Assembly (NCBI GenBank): GCA_030041195.1
Contig: JASHOI010000060.1
Coordinates: 1 to 14,628 of the forward strand
DNA from: Streptosporangiaceae bacterium
GTDB taxonomy: Bacteria > Actinomycetota > Actinomycetes > Streptosporangiales > Streptosporangiaceae
DNA length: 14,628 bases
Reading direction: 5' to 3'
Positions 12,089 through 14,628 of this stretch are shown piece by piece. Positions within the stretch are counted from its first letter, which is position 1. Every line of letters begins with the position of its first letter. Made by a program: the position numbers and the translations under genes. The notes below the pieces were generated by a model. The model searched no databases and was not told the DNA's origin. It was given only the letters and a program-made list of their open reading frames with translations.

Positions 12089-13410
12089 GCCCAGGCCCGC
12101 CACGGCGCCGAGGTGGCTTGCTGTGGCACCGGAATTTCCGGCTGCTGTGGTTCGGCGAGACGATCAGCGGCGCTGGCACCGCGATGGCGGCGGCCGGGAT
12201 GCCGCTGCTGGCGGTGACCGTCCTGCGTGCCAGCACGTTCGCGGTCGCCGCGATCACCGCCGCCGCCTACCTGCCCTGGCTGGTCATCGGCTTGCCGGCC
12301 GGAGCCTGGGCCGACCGGCTGCCCGCCCGGCCGCTGATGATCGCCTGCGACGTGGGTTCCGCGCTGCTGTATGCGAGCCTTCCGGTCGCCGCGTGGCTGC
12401 GAGTGCTCACGACCGGCCAGGTTCTGGCGGTCGCGTTGCTCGCCGGAACCGCCAGCGTCTTGTTCGCCACCGCCTACCAGATCCTGCTGCCGTCGCTGGT
12501 CGCGCCCGCGGACCTGGTCGAAGGCAACGCCAAGCTGCAGGGCAGCGCGTCCGTGGCGGCGATCGGCGGCCGCGGCGCCGCGGGCGTGGCCGCCGAGGCC
12601 ATCGGCGCTGCCAGCGCGCTGCTGTTCAACGCGGCGAGCTTCCTCGTCTCGGCCGCCTGCCTGCTGCGCATGGGGACCGGCGCGGAGCCGCACCGCCCAG
12701 CCGCCCGCGCCACGAGCGTGCGAGCGGAAATCGGCCAGGGCGTGCGGTTCATCGCCGCCGATCCATACCTGCGTCCGCTGACGCTCTACGGAGCGACCGC
12801 CAACCTCTGGTACACCGGCAGCACCGCGCTGCTCGTGGTCTTCCTGGTGCGGGTCGCCGGATTCGGCCCAGCCGCCGTCGGCGTGCTGCTCGCGGTGGGC
12901 AGCGTGGGCGGGGTGCTGGGCGCGACGATCGCCCGGCGGCTGACTTCCTGGCTCGGCACCGCCCGGACCCTGCTGCTGAGCGTGGCCGTCGGCCCGTTCA
13001 GCCTGCTCATCCCGCTGACCGGAACCGGGCCGCGGGCCGCCTGCTACGTGGCCGGGTCGGCGACGGCATCGGCCGGGATCGCGGTCGGGAACATCGTCGC
13101 CGGCGCCTTCCGGCAGGCCTACTGTCCCCCGCCGATGCTCGGCCGGGTCACCGCGAGCATGCGCTTCCTGGTCTTCGGCGCGATCCCGCTCGGCGCGCTG
13201 CTCGCCGGGTGCCTGGCCACCGCGTTCGGCGCCCGGACCGCGCTGTGGGTCATCCTGGCCGGTTACGCCCTGTCCGGTGCGCTGCTGCTCACGCCCGCGA
13301 TGCTGTCCCACCGGTCCCTGCCCGGCAGCGCGGCCAGAGATCTCGCCGGCGTGGAAAGCGGCCGTCTTGATCACGTTCCGCGCGCCCGGGATCGCCGTAC
13401 CGTGGCGTAA
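12085..13410 (+). CDS. MFS exporter (EntS/MFS_3-like)
   Basis: Twelve-helix major facilitator transporter of about 441 residues, similar in layout to enterobactin- or macrolide-efflux-like MFS proteins. It opens with HRNFRLLWFGETISGAGTAM (16-35), has the motif-A-like loop GLPAGAWADRLPARPLM, and alternates hydrophobic helices through to about residue 415, with a central polar loop (AEPHRPAARATSVRAEIGQG). A short charged tail ends the protein. The TTG start at 12085 overlaps the preceding TGA (TTGA) and places the N-terminus right before the first helix. Upstream in-frame starts, such as ATG 11977, would give a Gly/Arg/Pro-rich extension that is only shadow translation. It is the third gene of the sigma operon. 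The substrate is unknown; export is by family. Confidence 0.9.
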   Translation: MSPGPPRRRGGLLWHRNFRLLWFGETISGAGTAMAAAGMPLLAVTVLRASTFAVAAITAAAYLPWLVIGLPAGAWADRLPARPLMIACDVGSALLYASLPVAAWLRVLTTGQVLAVALLAGTASVLFATAYQILLPSLVAPADLVEGNAKLQGSASVAAIGGRGAAGVAAEAIGAASALLFNAASFLVSAACLLRMGTGAEPHRPAARATSVRAEIGQGVRFIAADPYLRPLTLYGATANLWYTGSTALLVVFLVRVAGFGPAAVGVLLAVGSVGGVLGATIARRLTSWLGTARTLLLSVAVGPFSLLIPLTGTGPRAACYVAGSATASAGIAVGNIVAGAFRQAYCPPPMLGRVTASMRFLVFGAIPLGALLAGCLATAFGARTALWVILAGYALSGALLLTPAMLSHRSLPGSAARDLAGVESGRLDHVPRARDRRTVA

Positions 13411-13436
13411 CGGCCCCTCATCGAGATGTTCGGCGG

Positions 13437-13452
13437 GTCGCGAGATTGCGAC
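13437..13452. repeat. Short inverted repeat between exporter and Ada-AlkA genes
   Basis: GTCGC-GAGATT-GCGAC has perfect 5-bp arms 26 bases after the exporter stop. There is no T-tract. It may be a weak terminator or an operator ahead of the repair gene. Confidence 0.35.
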
Positions 13453-13524
13453 ATGATCCTCGGGGGCGGCATAGCTGTCGGATTTTCGCTAGACCTCGGC
13501 CCGGCTGGGGCCGATGCTGGGCGG

Positions 13525-14628
13525 GTGCAGGACGACACGGAGCGCTGGATCCGGGCGGTGCGGGCCAAGGACGCCCGCTTCGACGGCTGGTTCTTCATCT
13601 GCGTGGTCACCACCGGGGTCTACTGCAGGCCGAGTTGCCCGGTGGTGCCGCCGAAGCCGGAGAACATGCGGTTCTACCCCAGCGCCGCCGCGGCCCAGCA
13701 GGCCGGGTTCCGCGCCTGCAAGCGATGCCGGCCGGACGCCAGCCCGGGATCGCCGCAGTGGAACGAGCGCGCCGACCTGGTGGCGCGGGCGATGCGGCTG
13801 ATCGCCGACGGCGTCATCGACCGCGACGGCGTGCCGGGGCTCGCCTCCCGGCTCGGCTACAGCGTCCGGCAGGTGGAGCGGCAGCTGCTCGCCGAGCTCG
13901 GGGCCGGGCCGCTGGCGCTGGCCAGGGCGCAGCGGGCGCAGACCGCCCGGCTGCTGATCGAGACCAGCGCGCTGCCGATGGGCGACATCGCGTTCGCGGC
14001 GGGCTTCGCCAGCATCCGGACCTTCAACGACACCGTGCGCGAGGTGTTCGCGCTATCCCCCACCGAGCTGCGCCGCCGCGCGGGCCGCGGGCACCCGGCC
14101 GCGGCACCGGGCGGGCTGTCGCTGCGGCTGCCGTTCCGGTCGCCGCTGTTCCCCGACAGCCTGTTCGGGCACCTGGCGGCGACGGCCGTGCCGGGCGTCG
14201 AAGAATGGCGGGACGGGGCGTACCGGCGCACGCTGCGGCTGCCGCACGGGCGGGGCATCGTGGCGCTGCGGCCGGGCCCGGAGTACATCGCGTGCCAGCT
14301 GTCGGTCACCGACCTGCGCGATCTCGCGATCGCGATCAGCCGGTGCCGGCGGCTGCTCGACCTGGACGCCGACCCGGTCGCCATGGGCGACGTGCTGCGC
14401 GAGGACCGGGTGCTCGGGCCGCTGGTGCGGAAGGCGCCGGGCCGCCGGGTCCCGCGCACGGTCGATCCCGCTGAGTTCGCGGTCCGGGTGGTCCTCGGGC
14501 AGCAGGTCTCGACCGCCGCCGCGCGCACCCACGCCGCGCGGCTGGTGACCGCGTACGGCGAGCCTGCCGACGACCCGGCGGGCGGGCTCACCCACCTGTT
14601 CCCCGACACGGCCGCGCTCGCCGCGGCC
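13525..14628 (+). CDS. Ada-AlkA fusion: alkylation-responsive regulator and 3-methyladenine glycosylase, cut at right edge
   Basis: DNA repair protein joining a sensor, a DNA-binding domain and a base-excision glycosylase; 368 residues are visible. Residues 1-71 are an Ada-type metal-binding domain with Cys34, Cys38, Cys65 and Cys68, whose spacing equals that of E. coli Ada (38, 42, 69, 72), so methyl-phosphotriester sensing is likely. An AraC-type helix-turn-helix domain follows (about 80-183, ALPMGDIAFAAGFASIRTFN at 149-168). An AlkA N-domain spans about 195-305, then the HhH-GPD glycosylase begins (VVLGQQVSTAAARTHAARLV). The catalytic Asp lies beyond the window. GTG 13525 matches family N-termini. 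An in-frame ATG at 13453 would add 24 unrelated residues. There is no methylguanine-transferase domain in the visible part. Confidence 0.92.
   Translation, partial: MQDDTERWIRAVRAKDARFDGWFFICVVTTGVYCRPSCPVVPPKPENMRFYPSAAAAQQAGFRACKRCRPDASPGSPQWNERADLVARAMRLIADGVIDRDGVPGLASRLGYSVRQVERQLLAELGAGPLALARAQRAQTARLLIETSALPMGDIAFAAGFASIRTFNDTVREVFALSPTELRRRAGRGHPAAAPGGLSLRLPFRSPLFPDSLFGHLAATAVPGVEEWRDGAYRRTLRLPHGRGIVALRPGPEYIACQLSVTDLRDLAIAISRCRRLLDLDADPVAMGDVLREDRVLGPLVRKAPGRRVPRTVDPAEFAVRVVLGQQVSTAAARTHAARLVTAYGEPADDPAGGLTHLFPDTAALAAA

Noticed and set aside
10807..13374. Open frame of 855 residues on the minus strand
   Set aside because: Only its last 133 residues are a real gene. The rest is antisense to the sigma factor, small protein and MFS genes and is low-complexity Gly/Arg/Pro/Ala, typical shadow coding in high-GC DNA.
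13446..14474. Open frame of 342 residues on the plus strand
   Set aside because: Overlaps the Ada-AlkA frame, which has conserved Cys residues and known domains; this frame is only Arg/Gly/Ala-rich.

Overview
This is a very GC-rich window (visibly around 70% G+C, with frequent GTG and TTG starts and GC-ending codons). The layout and families are typical of a filamentous actinomycete chromosome: ECF sigma factors, Tat-exported phosphatase, P450 next to a TetR regulator, PadR-controlled ABC exporter, Ada-AlkA fusion. The order or genus cannot be fixed from the sequence. Fifteen protein genes are supported; two of them run off the window ends. No rRNA, tRNA, insertion sequence or CRISPR array was seen.

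Left part (1-2712, all minus): a PadR-type repressor, an ABC ATPase and an FtsX-type permease form one tightly coupled operon with 4-bp overlaps. A 9/10 palindrome covers the probable -10 element just ahead of the PadR start. Next (2943-3781, minus) is a two-gene toxin-antitoxin-like pair: a ribbon-helix-helix protein followed by a DUF5615-type PIN-like protein whose first expected catalytic Asp is Gly. A peptidase E-like gene (4016-4690, plus) diverges from it and converges on a Tat-exported purple-acid-phosphatase-like enzyme (6687-4741, minus).

Middle (6739-9620, minus): a SigG/TIGR02960-type ECF sigma factor with a C-terminal SnoaL/NTF2-like domain is coupled to a standalone SnoaL/SgcJ-like protein. 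A perfect 24-bp palindrome lies just upstream of the pair. A cytochrome P450 gene follows, divergent from a TetR regulator (9727-10341, plus). The P450/TetR gap and the SgcJ upstream region share a CCGCYGGTA motif, which may tie them into one regulatory unit.

Right part (10354-14628): a small membrane protein has a recognisable TTGACA-type leaderless promoter. A coiled-coil protein with duplicated heptads is divergent from a second ECF sigma factor. That sigma gene begins an operon with a 71-aa protein of unknown function and an MFS exporter, again joined by 4-bp overlaps. The window ends inside an Ada-AlkA alkylation-repair fusion.

The gene content is mostly familiar. The most original points are the altered PIN-like toxin, the sigma-NTF2/standalone-NTF2 pairing with its palindrome, the small unknown protein in the usual anti-sigma position, and several compact promoter/operator arrangements that suggest leaderless transcripts. 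I found no convincing wholly new multi-gene system.
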